A stretch of DNA of 64,000 nt from Hallerella sp963652365. Its GTDB lineage: Bacteria; Fibrobacterota; Fibrobacteria; Fibrobacterales; Fibrobacteraceae. The number at the start of each line of letters is the position of its first letter. The first letter of the stretch is position 1. Of this stretch, positions 7,556-15,546 are shown one piece after another. The notes beneath the pieces are model-generated. The model was not told the DNA's origin and ran no database searches. It was given only the letters and a program-made list of their open reading frames with translations. The DNA lies in the NCBI GenBank assembly GCA_963652365.1, contig CAVJTH010000006.1:31258-95257 (forward strand). Direction: 5' to 3'. The translations under genes and the position numbers were made by a program.

Positions 7556-8509
7556 ATGATTGACAGAAACAAGCATTTGCTGCGCCTCGCCGACTGGGAC
7601 GAGGAACGCATTCTCGAAACGATCGATATCGCGATGCGTCTCAAGAAGGAAGTCCACGCCGGACAGTATTCCGACCGTTTCCAGGGACAGTCCATCGGGA
7701 TGTTCTTCGAAAAGCCGTCGCTCCGCACCATCACGACATTCCAGGTCGGCATGAACCAGCTCGGAGGCTCCGCGGTACTGCTTTCCCCGGATTCCATCGG
7801 GCTCGGAAAGCGCGAAAGCGTCCACGACGTCGCCTGCTGCCTCTCCCGCTGGGTGAACGCGCTCGTCGTCCGCTGCTTCAAGCAGGAACTGGTCGAAAAG
7901 CTCGCCGAATACGGATCGATTCCCGTCATAAACGCCCTGACCGACGACTCCCACCCCTGCCAGGCCTTCGCCTTCGCCGAGACCATCCGCGAAAATCTCG
8001 GAGACTTCGCGGGCAAGACCGTCGCCTTCATCGGGGACGGCAACAATGTCGCGAACTCCTTCCTCGTCCTCTGCGCAAGGCTCGGCATGAACTTTACGCT
8101 CGCGTGTCCCAAGGGCTACGAGCAGCCGCAATCCCTCATCCAGGAAATGGAGCCGTTCTTCAGAAAGCGCGGAACCGCCTACCGTCTCTTCCACGATCCG
8201 AAAGAAGCCGTCAAGGACGCGGACATCCTGTATAGCGACGTCTGGGTCAGCATGGGCCAGGAAGGCGAAAAGGAATCCAAGCAGAACCACTTCAAGCCGT
8301 TCCAGATAAACGACGAGCTTCTGAAGCTCGCTCCGGAAACCTGCAAGGTGAGCCACTGTCTCCCGGCGCACCGCGGCGAGGAAATCACGGATTCCGTCAT
8401 GGACAACCCACGCGTGAATCTCGCCTTCGAGGAAGCGGAAAACCGTCTGCACGCCCACAAGGCCGTGCTCTGGCAGCTGATGAAAGCGACCGCGGAACTC
8501 GGCAAGTGA
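7556..8509 (+). CDS. argF: Ornithine carbamoyltransferase
   Basis: This 317-residue enzyme transfers the carbamoyl group from carbamoyl phosphate to ornithine, giving citrulline for arginine synthesis. Visible are the carbamoyl-phosphate motif SLRT (residues 55-58) and HPCQ (133-136). The ornithine-loop signature DVWVSMG (about 228-234) and HCLPAHRG (267-274) identify ornithine rather than aspartate carbamoyltransferase. The usual Arg after S-x-R-T is Ile here. The gene stands alone with its own promoter, palindrome, leader hairpin and downstream terminator. Confidence 0.93.
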   Translation: MIDRNKHLLRLADWDEERILETIDIAMRLKKEVHAGQYSDRFQGQSIGMFFEKPSLRTITTFQVGMNQLGGSAVLLSPDSIGLGKRESVHDVACCLSRWVNALVVRCFKQELVEKLAEYGSIPVINALTDDSHPCQAFAFAETIRENLGDFAGKTVAFIGDGNNVANSFLVLCARLGMNFTLACPKGYEQPQSLIQEMEPFFRKRGTAYRLFHDPKEAVKDADILYSDVWVSMGQEGEKESKQNHFKPFQINDELLKLAPETCKVSHCLPAHRGEEITDSVMDNPRVNLAFEEAENRLHAHKAVLWQLMKATAELGK

Positions 8510-8530
8510 CCGAATCCGGAACCGCCTTTC

Positions 8531-8556
8531 GCCCTGCCTCGCGCAGGGCATTTTTG
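8531..8556 (+). terminator. Intrinsic terminator of argF
   Basis: The stem GCCCTGC (8531-8537) and GCAGGGC (8543-8549) has a 5-nt loop and is followed by ATTTTTG. It begins 21 nt after the argF stop codon. Confidence 0.85.
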
Positions 8557-8609
8557 TTTTCCCAAGCGCCATCCGCAGAAAAAAGGGCTATCTTTTTCAA
8601 AAGAAAGTC

Positions 8610-8617
8610 TATATTGT
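8610..8617 (+). promoter_or_regulatory. Promoter box of the secreted beta-helix gene
   Basis: TATATTGT lies 28 nt before the GTG start, upstream of the ribosome site. Another TATCTTTT lies at 8589-8596 and is an alternative. Confidence 0.4.
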
Positions 8618-8645
8618 AGGCAGATATTCCCTTGCGAGGTTTTCC

Positions 8646-11600
8646 GTGTTTCGACTGTTTGCGCTCGTTCTTTTCTTGCCACTTGCAACCCTGCTTGCGC
8701 AAGTCCAGTTTCCGCATGGTTCCGGGATCGTTGACGTCACGAAGCCCCCGTATGGCGCCAAGGCCGACGGCAAGACCGATGTCACGGAGATAATCCAGCG
8801 GGCGCTCGACGAGCATCCGAACGGAAACTACGTCATCTATCTGCCGAACGGGACCTACCTGATTTCCAGGCAGCTCAGCTGGCCCCAGGCGGAAAAGGAA
8901 GAAAATTCCTATCGGCGGACAATCCTCCAGGGCGAAAGCATGGGCGGAACGCACCTCGTGCTCCAGGACGATTCCTACGGATACGACAACCCGGACGCGC
9001 CGCGCGCGATGCTCTACACGGGCGTCGGAAACTACCCGCACAACCGAAACGCCGTCCGCGACCTCTCTCTCCATACCGGCAAGGGAAACCCCGGCGCGAT
9101 AGGCATCCGATTCAACGCGAACTACCAGGGAACCATTTCGAACGTCAAGATCTTTTCGGGCGACGGAAGCGGCGTCGCGGGCATCGACATGAACTACACG
9201 GAGGGAATCGGGCCGCTGCTAGTGAAGAACGTGGAAATTCGCGGCTTCGACGTGGGAATCCTCACCGGGTTTCCCATGTACGGCATGACGTTCGAGCACA
9301 TCACCCTCTACGGACAGAAGCGATACGGCATCGAGAACCACGACCAGGTCCTCACAATCCGCAATCTTCGCAGTCACAACGATGTCCCCGCTATCGCGAA
9401 CTTCGGCGAGAACGCCCTGCTCACGATGATCGGCGGCGCGCTCGAATACACGGGAAAGAAGAAGTCCAAGGTTCCCGCCATCTACAACGAAGGCTTCCTC
9501 TTTGCGCGGGACATCGCCACGAGCCGTTACGCGAAAGCGATCGAGGACAGGGGGCCCGCCAGCGGCGAAGGACTTCCCGGACCGGAAATCATCGAATACT
9601 CCTCCGACATCCCGACAAACCTCTGCCACTCGCCGCAGTATTCCTTCAAGCTCTCCATCGCCGAGACGCTGATTCCCATGGAGCAGCCGCCCGACCAGTG
9701 GGTTGGCATCGCGGGAGACTACGGCGGAACGACCGGCACGGGCAGCGACGATTCCAAGGCGATCCAGCAGGCGATAGACGATGGCGCGGAAACCATCTAC
9801 TTCACCCCGGGAGGCCGCTACACCATCAACCGGGACGTCATCGTCCGGAACCGAGTCCGGAAGATCGTCGGGACGGAAGCGACCATCGACGGCACAGGAA
9901 AGTTCGTCGTCGAAGGCAGCGCGTTCAAGGAAATCACGTTCGAGCGATTCGGGGAGTTCGGCGCGGGCATCTACCACAAGTCGCCCCAGACGCTCATCCT
10001 CAAGAACATGAAGGTCAAGGACTACGCGAGCGCGAAATCGGGCGCGGGTGACCTCTACATGGAAGACGTCGCCATCAACCACATGGAAATCAACCTCCAG
10101 CACGTGTGGGCCCGCAGCCTCTATATGAACAACGACCGCAAGACGAAAATCGAGAACAACGGCGGAACGCTCTGGATCCTGGGACTCACCGCCGAGAACG
10201 GCAACACGGTGCTCCACAACCGCGACCGTGGCGAAGCGGAACTTCTCGGCGTACACGTCATATCGAGCCGCAAGGCGAAGAACGCTCCCATGTTCATCAA
10301 CGATTCCGCAAGCCTTTCCGTCGAAGGCCTCCGCGAATCGCTTCTCCAGGGGAACGCCTTCCCGAAAATCGCGGTCGAGACCCGCAACGGCGACTCCAAG
10401 ACGCTCGCGTCGAGCGGGCTGCTCAAGAATCCGGGCGGCGGTACCATGATGACGCTCTTTGTCGGCTACGTCCCGAAAGTCGGCGAGAACGAGCCTCCCG
10501 AAGTCGAAGGCGCGGAGGACATGATTCTCCTCCAATCCGACAAGGCAAGGCTTTCCGGCGTCGTCTTTGACGACGGACGCGGGACCAAGGGACATTGCAG
10601 CGATCCCGTCGAATGGAAAAAGGTAAGCGGGCCGGGTCGCGTCGTGTTTTCCGACGAAAAGGAATACGAGACGGACGTCACCTTCTCCTACAGCGGCAGA
10701 TACGGCATTTCGTTCACGGCGGACGACGGCGAGTTCAAGACTTCCGACACGACGCACATCTACGTGTTCGACCTCCGCACGACCACCAAGGACCACAGCG
10801 GAAACGGAGTGGCCTCGGGCCGCGGCATGGACACCTGGGTTTCGGAATTCGACACGTACACGGAACACGGCAGCGATTCCCTTTTGCAGATAGGCTACAG
10901 CAAGCAAGGTTCCAGCGCGAAGATCTACCTGAAGTTCGACGTATCGGCGATTCCCGGGCCGATTTCCGATGCGGCGCTCCAGCTCTCCGTCCCGGACGAT
11001 CCGCGCTACAAGAACAAGAAAAAGCCCGTCCAGTGGAACGTGTTCGGACTTCTCGAAGAACCGGAAAAGGATTTCGGCGACGGAATCGCCCCCGCGGACT
11101 GGCAAGAGACCGAGCTGAACTGGTATAACGCTCCGGCAAACCAGAACGCGCCCGGCGGCGCCTACGTTCCCAAGAAATCGCGCGGCGGCGGAATCGATCC
11201 GCGCTACACGAGCTATCTCGGCACGATCACGCCCAACCCGAACACGCCCTTCGGCTCGTTCCTCAAGAGCGCAAGCCTCACGGAATTCATGAAGCGCAAG
11301 CACAAGTCGAAGCTCTTCACGTTCATCCTTTCGGCAGTCGCCCCGTCCGATTCGAACTACTCCGTCTATTCGCGCGAAGCCGGAAAGGCTCTCGCCCCGG
11401 CTCTCTACATCAGCTACTTCGATTCGAACCGCACGGTCAGCGGAGCCGCGACCGAAAGCGCCATTTCGCTTTCCAAGGTGAACATCAACATCGTTTCGCT
11501 CGACTGCAACTTCGACCTCACGATCGGGGAACCCCAGTTCGTAAAGATCGAGATTTTCAACGAGTCCGGCAAGTTCATCCAGCAGCTGTGCGGACGAGAA

Positions 11601-11723
11601 CTCGAAAGCGAAAGGAAGTACACGTTCAAATTCAAGGCGAAGAACTTCCCTACCGGAAAATACACGCTCAAGGTTTCCGGCGAATCCTTTTCGAAAGAAC
11701 AGAAATTCTATATCCTGAACTAG
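8646..11723 (+). CDS. Secreted pectate-lyase-superfamily beta-helix protein with DNRLRE-like domain and T9SS-like C-terminus
   Basis: This is a 1025-residue protein with a GTG start, chosen because GCGAGG lies about 8 nt upstream and a signal peptide follows (cleavage near LAQ). Residues about 28-280 and 358-530 are two parallel beta-helix units of the Pectate_lyase_3 type, each opening with the D(G/D)xTDxxxAIQxA-like pattern and a YLPxGxY or YFTPGGRY turn. Residues about 616-710 look like an Ig/PKD domain. About 721-925 resemble the DNRLRE/CBM96-type domain (DTWVSEFD, AKIYLKFDVSAIPG). The last 85 residues, with FPTGKYTLKV near the end, resemble a type IX secretion sorting domain. The catalytic substrate is unknown, though a polysaccharide is likely. 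A lipoprotein gene follows 7 nt later. Confidence 0.85.
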   Translation: MFRLFALVLFLPLATLLAQVQFPHGSGIVDVTKPPYGAKADGKTDVTEIIQRALDEHPNGNYVIYLPNGTYLISRQLSWPQAEKEENSYRRTILQGESMGGTHLVLQDDSYGYDNPDAPRAMLYTGVGNYPHNRNAVRDLSLHTGKGNPGAIGIRFNANYQGTISNVKIFSGDGSGVAGIDMNYTEGIGPLLVKNVEIRGFDVGILTGFPMYGMTFEHITLYGQKRYGIENHDQVLTIRNLRSHNDVPAIANFGENALLTMIGGALEYTGKKKSKVPAIYNEGFLFARDIATSRYAKAIEDRGPASGEGLPGPEIIEYSSDIPTNLCHSPQYSFKLSIAETLIPMEQPPDQWVGIAGDYGGTTGTGSDDSKAIQQAIDDGAETIYFTPGGRYTINRDVIVRNRVRKIVGTEATIDGTGKFVVEGSAFKEITFERFGEFGAGIYHKSPQTLILKNMKVKDYASAKSGAGDLYMEDVAINHMEINLQHVWARSLYMNNDRKTKIENNGGTLWILGLTAENGNTVLHNRDRGEAELLGVHVISSRKAKNAPMFINDSASLSVEGLRESLLQGNAFPKIAVETRNGDSKTLASSGLLKNPGGGTMMTLFVGYVPKVGENEPPEVEGAEDMILLQSDKARLSGVVFDDGRGTKGHCSDPVEWKKVSGPGRVVFSDEKEYETDVTFSYSGRYGISFTADDGEFKTSDTTHIYVFDLRTTTKDHSGNGVASGRGMDTWVSEFDTYTEHGSDSLLQIGYSKQGSSAKIYLKFDVSAIPGPISDAALQLSVPDDPRYKNKKKPVQWNVFGLLEEPEKDFGDGIAPADWQETELNWYNAPANQNAPGGAYVPKKSRGGGIDPRYTSYLGTITPNPNTPFGSFLKSASLTEFMKRKHKSKLFTFILSAVAPSDSNYSVYSREAGKALAPALYISYFDSNRTVSGAATESAISLSKVNINIVSLDCNFDLTIGEPQFVKIEIFNESGKFIQQLCGRELESERKYTFKFKAKNFPTGKYTLKVSGESFSKEQKFYILN

Positions 11724-11730
11724 GTGTCCC

Positions 11731-13338
11731 ATGAAGCCCCAGATCCTTTCCCTCCTATCGGTATTTTTTGTCGCGGCGATTGTCGGCTGCGGAAGCGACA
11801 GCGGTTCGTCGGCAGGCGAAAGTTCCTCCTCGACGAGCAGTTCGTCGGCGGAATCGTCCAGTTCGCTTTCCAACCGGCTAGACGTCGCCTACGCCGATAC
11901 GCTCTCTTCCGATACGCTCTCCGTTTCGTGCAAGGCCGGTTCCGACGCCTGCAAGCTCTTTCTCGGCGAGTATCCCGCGGGAACGCTCATCGAAATCTTC
12001 GCGATGAAGGCTTCCGGCGAAAGCCCCGATTCCTTCTTTGTACGCGAAGAGCAGGGTGCGAACCTGGTCCCCGAAACTTTCTCGATCGACGCCGGCGACA
12101 CGGTTTACAATACGCAAGACGCGTTCGCACGATTCGGCGACACGAGCTTTGTCACCGCCCGATTCATCACGACCCAAGGCTCGGGATTCTACTATGTCGA
12201 TGTCCCTGCCGCAAGCGCAAGGGATTCCGCGTCCGAATTCCTGATGGCGGCAAACGTCCTCGTCGGACACTACCTCTACGCGGAAGGAAAAGATTCCACG
12301 ACAATCGCGCCGGGAGACACGCTGCGCGGGTTCTTCCTTTTGGAAAGCGCGCCGAAAGAAGCCGTCGTCCGGTTTTCGGTATCGGTCGGAAAGAGCATCA
12401 ACGTAAAAGCCTTCGGCAAGTCGATTTCGGGAATCGACCTGCAAAAGGACGGCAAGGAAGTCGTTTCGGGAAACCCCATCGACGAGCAGATCTTGCCCGA
12501 AAAGAAGGCGGACTACGCCGTCGCCGTCTATCCCAAAGGGGCACCCGACTACACGACCGGCCCTTACGCCTACTTCGAAATCCAGACAAGCTCCCGCGAC
12601 CTCGCAAAGGGCGAATACCTGGCGAATCCCGACTCCATCAAGACCGTCGGCGACACGCTGGTCGTCGTCCGCGAAAAGAACGACGCCGCCAAATACTACC
12701 TGAGGCAAGAGCAATACGTGTGGCTCGCCGACTTGGACAAGGGCGATTCCATCCAGGTGTCCCACGAGATCGAAGGCTACTACTCGGGCGCAAGCTACCC
12801 GGCGACCTACGCGATCCTGGATTCCGCCGGAGATTCGGTCGCGTCCGTTTCGGAAACCCGGAGGCTCTTTGTCGCCGAGAAAAAGGGGCCTTTCTACCTG
12901 CACTACGTCCGCCTGAATTCCCCGCCAAGCTCCCCGAGCCAGATTTTAACGCTCAAGACGTCCATAGAACGCTTCGGATATGTCACCCGGTTCTTCTTCT
13001 ACGACGAGGAACGCGAAGAATCGATCGAAACCAAGAGCGTTCTCGCCGGCGACACGCTCTACTTTTCAAGGCTCGCGCTGCGCGCCGAGCCCTCCGACGC
13101 GAGCAGCAACGCGATTTGGTATGTGCCCTGCGAAGATCTGGACCTCATCCGTTCCGCATACACGGAAAGCAGCTGCCTAAGCTACGGGACCGAGCAGCTC
13201 ATCGGGGCGACGAACATCGCCGTTTCCAGCGACCCGAACAGCGCAGGCGAAATCATCCACCTGATAGCCCAGAGCCTTGCCGATCCCCATGCGCGCGACA
13301 CTTTGAACGTTTTCATCAGCGACTCCGACTCGCCATAG
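11731..13338 (+). CDS. Surface lipoprotein with Ser-rich linker, unknown function
   Basis: This 535-residue protein starts with a lipoprotein signal (lipobox AIVGC, Cys at residue 20). A Ser/Gly linker of about 25 residues follows, a style common to Fibrobacter surface lipoproteins. The mature part is predicted to be beta-rich with repeated units containing 'GDTL' (AGDTVY, PGDTLRG, VGDTLVV, AGDTLYF), suggesting three or four tandem beta-sandwich domains. I see no catalytic motif. It begins 7 nt after the beta-helix gene and is probably co-transcribed, so it may hold or assist that protein at the cell surface. Confidence 0.75.
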   Translation: MKPQILSLLSVFFVAAIVGCGSDSGSSAGESSSSTSSSSAESSSSLSNRLDVAYADTLSSDTLSVSCKAGSDACKLFLGEYPAGTLIEIFAMKASGESPDSFFVREEQGANLVPETFSIDAGDTVYNTQDAFARFGDTSFVTARFITTQGSGFYYVDVPAASARDSASEFLMAANVLVGHYLYAEGKDSTTIAPGDTLRGFFLLESAPKEAVVRFSVSVGKSINVKAFGKSISGIDLQKDGKEVVSGNPIDEQILPEKKADYAVAVYPKGAPDYTTGPYAYFEIQTSSRDLAKGEYLANPDSIKTVGDTLVVVREKNDAAKYYLRQEQYVWLADLDKGDSIQVSHEIEGYYSGASYPATYAILDSAGDSVASVSETRRLFVAEKKGPFYLHYVRLNSPPSSPSQILTLKTSIERFGYVTRFFFYDEEREESIETKSVLAGDTLYFSRLALRAEPSDASSNAIWYVPCEDLDLIRSAYTESSCLSYGTEQLIGATNIAVSSDPNSAGEIIHLIAQSLADPHARDTLNVFISDSDSP

Positions 13339-13350
13339 GGAAAAATTTTC

Positions 13351-13358
13351 TATCTTTG
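13351..13358 (+). promoter_or_regulatory. rpsD promoter -7 box
   Basis: TATCTTTG is an exact TAnnTTTG match located 12 nt after the preceding stop codon. It would give a leader of roughly 65 nt before rpsD. Confidence 0.55.
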
Positions 13359-13379
13359 AACGCCCCGGGATGTCGTGCC

Positions 13380-13426
13380 AAGCTCTGCCAGCATCTCCGG
13401 TTTAACGAAAGAGCTTCCTTTCGAGG
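13380..13426 (+). promoter_or_regulatory. Structured rpsD leader, candidate S4 autoregulatory element
   Basis: The hairpin CGAAAG (13406-13411) / CTTTCG (13418-13423) ends against the ribosome site GAGG (13423-13426). Its loop and 5' flank read AGAGCTT (13410-13416), the exact complement of AAGCTCT at 13380-13386. A pseudoknot or two alternative hairpins are therefore possible. Confidence 0.4.
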
Positions 13427-13431
13427 TAACA

Positions 13432-14034
13432 ATGTCCTATCGTGGACCCAAAGCCAAGGTCGCCCGTTCTCTCGGGCTCGCCATCACTCAAAAGACCCAA
13501 AAGGTTCTCGACCGTCGCAACTTCGGCCCCGGTCAGCATGGTCAAGATCGCAAGAAGTCCGCTTCCGTTTACAAGCAGCAGCTTGTCGAGAAGCAGCGTC
13601 TTCGCTTCACCTACAACATTTCCGAAGCCCAGATGGCCAAGACTTATGCCGAAGCCAACCGTCGCGAAGGTTCTGCCGGTGACAACCTGATGATCCTTCT
13701 CGAGACCAGACTGGATGCGCTGGTCTATCGCATGGGTTTTGCCCGCACCATTTTTGCCGCTCGCCAGTATGTCGCCCACGGACACTTTGCCGTGAACGGC
13801 GTCCGCAGCTTCTCCCCGAGCCGTCTCATCAAGGCCGGTGACGTGATTTCCGTCCGGGAACGTTCCAAGAATCACGTTCAGATCAAGGAAGCCCTGGAAA
13901 GCGCTCCGACTCTTCCGGAATACGTTTCGGTCGATAAGGACAAGATGGAAGGCAAGCTCGTGGCGACCCCGCTCCGCGCCCAGATTCCGGTCCAGCTCCA
14001 GGAACAGCTCGTGGTCGAATACTACAGCCGCTAA
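13432..14034 (+). CDS. rpsD: 30S ribosomal protein S4
   Basis: This 200-residue protein nucleates 30S assembly by binding 16S rRNA. The N-terminus MSYRGPKAKVARSLG and the following QHGQDRKK are typical of bacterial S4. An S4 RNA-binding domain lies at about residues 85-150 (LDALVYRMGFA, ARQYVAHGHFAVNG). The ATG at 13432 follows GAGG by 5 nt; the longer open frame runs through the leader and its extra residues do not resemble S4. The gene is on its own rather than inside an alpha operon (no rpsM, rpsK or rpoA beside it), with its own promoter and terminator. Codon use is less GC-biased than in the neighbouring genes, as expected for a highly expressed gene. Confidence 0.97.
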   Translation: MSYRGPKAKVARSLGLAITQKTQKVLDRRNFGPGQHGQDRKKSASVYKQQLVEKQRLRFTYNISEAQMAKTYAEANRREGSAGDNLMILLETRLDALVYRMGFARTIFAARQYVAHGHFAVNGVRSFSPSRLIKAGDVISVRERSKNHVQIKEALESAPTLPEYVSVDKDKMEGKLVATPLRAQIPVQLQEQLVVEYYSR

Positions 14035-14054
14035 CGTTCTTTTACTTTTTATTC

Positions 14055-14090
14055 AAACAGCGGATTTCGAAAGAATCCGCTGTTTTGTTT
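14055..14090 (+). terminator. Intrinsic terminator of rpsD
   Basis: A perfect 12-bp stem, AAACAGCGGATT (14055-14066) with AATCCGCTGTTT (14074-14085), has a 7-nt loop and runs into TGTTT. It also sits downstream of the convergent minus-strand operon and may serve both directions. Confidence 0.9.
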
Positions 14091-14132
14091 TAAAATTTTA
14101 CTTGATAACATAAAACATGTACAATTAAAATT

Positions 14133-14852
14133 TCAATCCTTTACACAGCGGACGGGGGTATAGATTCTAGTACGCTCTGCACCGTCATTGAGTGCCCTAT
14201 GAAATATTACGCCCTGATTTTCTATAGTGAATTTTACAAATCCATAAATAAAACCTAGTAGCCCTATGTAGCCGTCATTTTTTGTGGTGCGATACATTGG
14301 CGTGATATACATAGGAGAAGGCAACAAGGCAAAGCCACAATCATCCGTTCCGTTAGAAGAAATTCCGGGGTTTAGGGGAATCCAGCCTTCCGTTGCTTTC
14401 AAGTGCAATCCGGCGCTATCGATTCCCCCCACAGTATCTATAAGACTTAGAAATTCGTCTTCGCTCGGCAAATGCCATCCCGAAGGGCACACCCTCAAGG
14501 CCAATGTATCTACGTAGAGACGACCTTTTGAACAAGCCGAATCCGCACAAAACGAAAGCCAGCCCCAGCTCATATCTCGTGGCAAACTATCATTATAATT
14601 CAGGTTTTCCGCCATCCAGACCTGACTGCCGATGGTCACGTACTTGTATTCCTGTCCGTCGCGAGCGTCCGTAAACGTTCCGCGGTTCGGTTCGCCGTAG
14701 GCGTTCAGGCCGTCTGCCGGGCAAACGACAGCCGCGTCAAAGGTATATTTCGGCACTTCCGGTTCCGATGAAGAACTGCTTTCCGAGCAAGCCGACAGCG
14801 ACAGCGCGAGCATTGCCGAGCCGATAAAAAACTGCAGTTTTGGGGATTTCAT
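14133..14852 (-). CDS. FISUMP-domain lipoprotein
   Basis: This 239-residue protein belongs to the Fibrobacter succinogenes major paralogous (FISUMP) family. It has a lipoprotein signal (LSLSACSES) and a Ser-rich linker. The domain follows, with RDGQEYKYVTIGSQVWMAEN, then CPSGWHLPSEDEF, DDCGFALLPSP and a C-terminal YTPVRCVKD. Several Cys pairs suggest disulfides. The ATG at 14852 has AAGGAG 8 nt upstream; a longer frame would overlap the preceding gene. It is the last gene of the secreted-protein operon. The family is thought to be surface-exposed, but its biochemical role is unknown to me. Confidence 0.88.
   Translation of the reverse strand: MKSPKLQFFIGSAMLALSLSACSESSSSSEPEVPKYTFDAAVVCPADGLNAYGEPNRGTFTDARDGQEYKYVTIGSQVWMAENLNYNDSLPRDMSWGWLSFCADSACSKGRLYVDTLALRVCPSGWHLPSEDEFLSLIDTVGGIDSAGLHLKATEGWIPLNPGISSNGTDDCGFALLPSPMYITPMYRTTKNDGYIGLLGFIYGFVKFTIENQGVIFHRALNDGAERTRIYTPVRCVKD
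14601..14742. repeat. 142-bp block shared by the two FISUMP genes (copy 1)
   Basis: This block aligns without gaps to 16018-16159, with about 10 differences by eye. It encodes the conserved N-terminal part of the FISUMP domain, while DNA on either side of it in the two genes is clearly different. Confidence 0.75.
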
Positions 14853-14877
14853 GTAATTCTCCTTGTGAAAAAAATGG

Positions 14878-15519
14878 TCAAAGTTCAAACAGCGAATCGG
14901 GGACTTTGTCCGATTTCCGCATGCGAAGAATTTCGGTCGTTACCACGCTTTCCGTTCCATTTACCATCACCGAGACTGCCATTTTTTTCAGCCTGTTGCT
15001 TGCGTCATAAGTGAAGGTTGTCTGCATATTCGTGCGGTCCTTTACGGCTTCGACTTTCTCGATGCGCTTCCTTTTGCTGTTGTAATAGACGCTTCCGGCA
15101 GGACCTTTTATCAGGTAGATTTCGCCTGACAGGAACTTCGGCTCTTCCCAATCGCCGGAATCGAGCGGGTTGAAATCGGCATAGGAATTTGTCTGCAACG
15201 TTTCTCCGTTGTAGTCCAAAGTCTGAGTCCTGTTCGTTTTCAAATCCACGATCTTCATTTTATTCCCGTTCACAATGCTGCGCTGGTTCAAGAAACCGCC
15301 GCGGATTTCCGTGTAGCTCTTGCCCGTCCCTTTGTTTACGATGAAGAAATTGGTCTGCTGATAAACTCCCTGCGCCTTTACGGAAACGCGAAGGTTCATC
15401 TCGACGGAATCGCGGGGAATGGCGCCTTCCTTGAGAGCGGTCTTCACTTGCTCCAGGGTGAGGGCGAACGCCTGGGAGACAAAAAGGACAAAGAACAACG
15501 ATGATTTAAAACAGTTCAT
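14878..15519 (-). CDS. LolA-like outer-membrane lipoprotein-sorting family protein
   Basis: This 213-residue protein has a signal peptide (MNCFKSSLFFVLFVSQAFA) and no lipobox, so it is probably periplasmic. The remainder is a series of beta strands with a short helical start (LTLEQVKTALKEGAI). It resembles the LolA/LppX half-barrel fold in its 'IVNKGTGKSYTEIRG', 'NGNKMKIVDLKT' and 'YYNSKRKRIEKVEA' segments. The assignment rests on general pattern, not a firm motif. It lies between two FISUMP lipoproteins with gaps of 27 and 25 nt, suggesting a role tied to those secreted products. Confidence 0.55.
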   Translation of the reverse strand: MNCFKSSLFFVLFVSQAFALTLEQVKTALKEGAIPRDSVEMNLRVSVKAQGVYQQTNFFIVNKGTGKSYTEIRGGFLNQRSIVNGNKMKIVDLKTNRTQTLDYNGETLQTNSYADFNPLDSGDWEEPKFLSGEIYLIKGPAGSVYYNSKRKRIEKVEAVKDRTNMQTTFTYDASNRLKKMAVSVMVNGTESVVTTEILRMRKSDKVPDSLFEL

Positions 15520-15546
15520 GCGAGGCTATCAGTAAAACGAGGATTA

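Noticed and set aside
9219..11873. An 884-codon open frame on the minus strand opposite the beta-helix gene
   Set aside because: It is the codon-bias mirror of a convincing plus-strand gene with signal peptide and domains. Its translation is Arg/Val/Asp-rich with no recognisable domain and no ribosome site.
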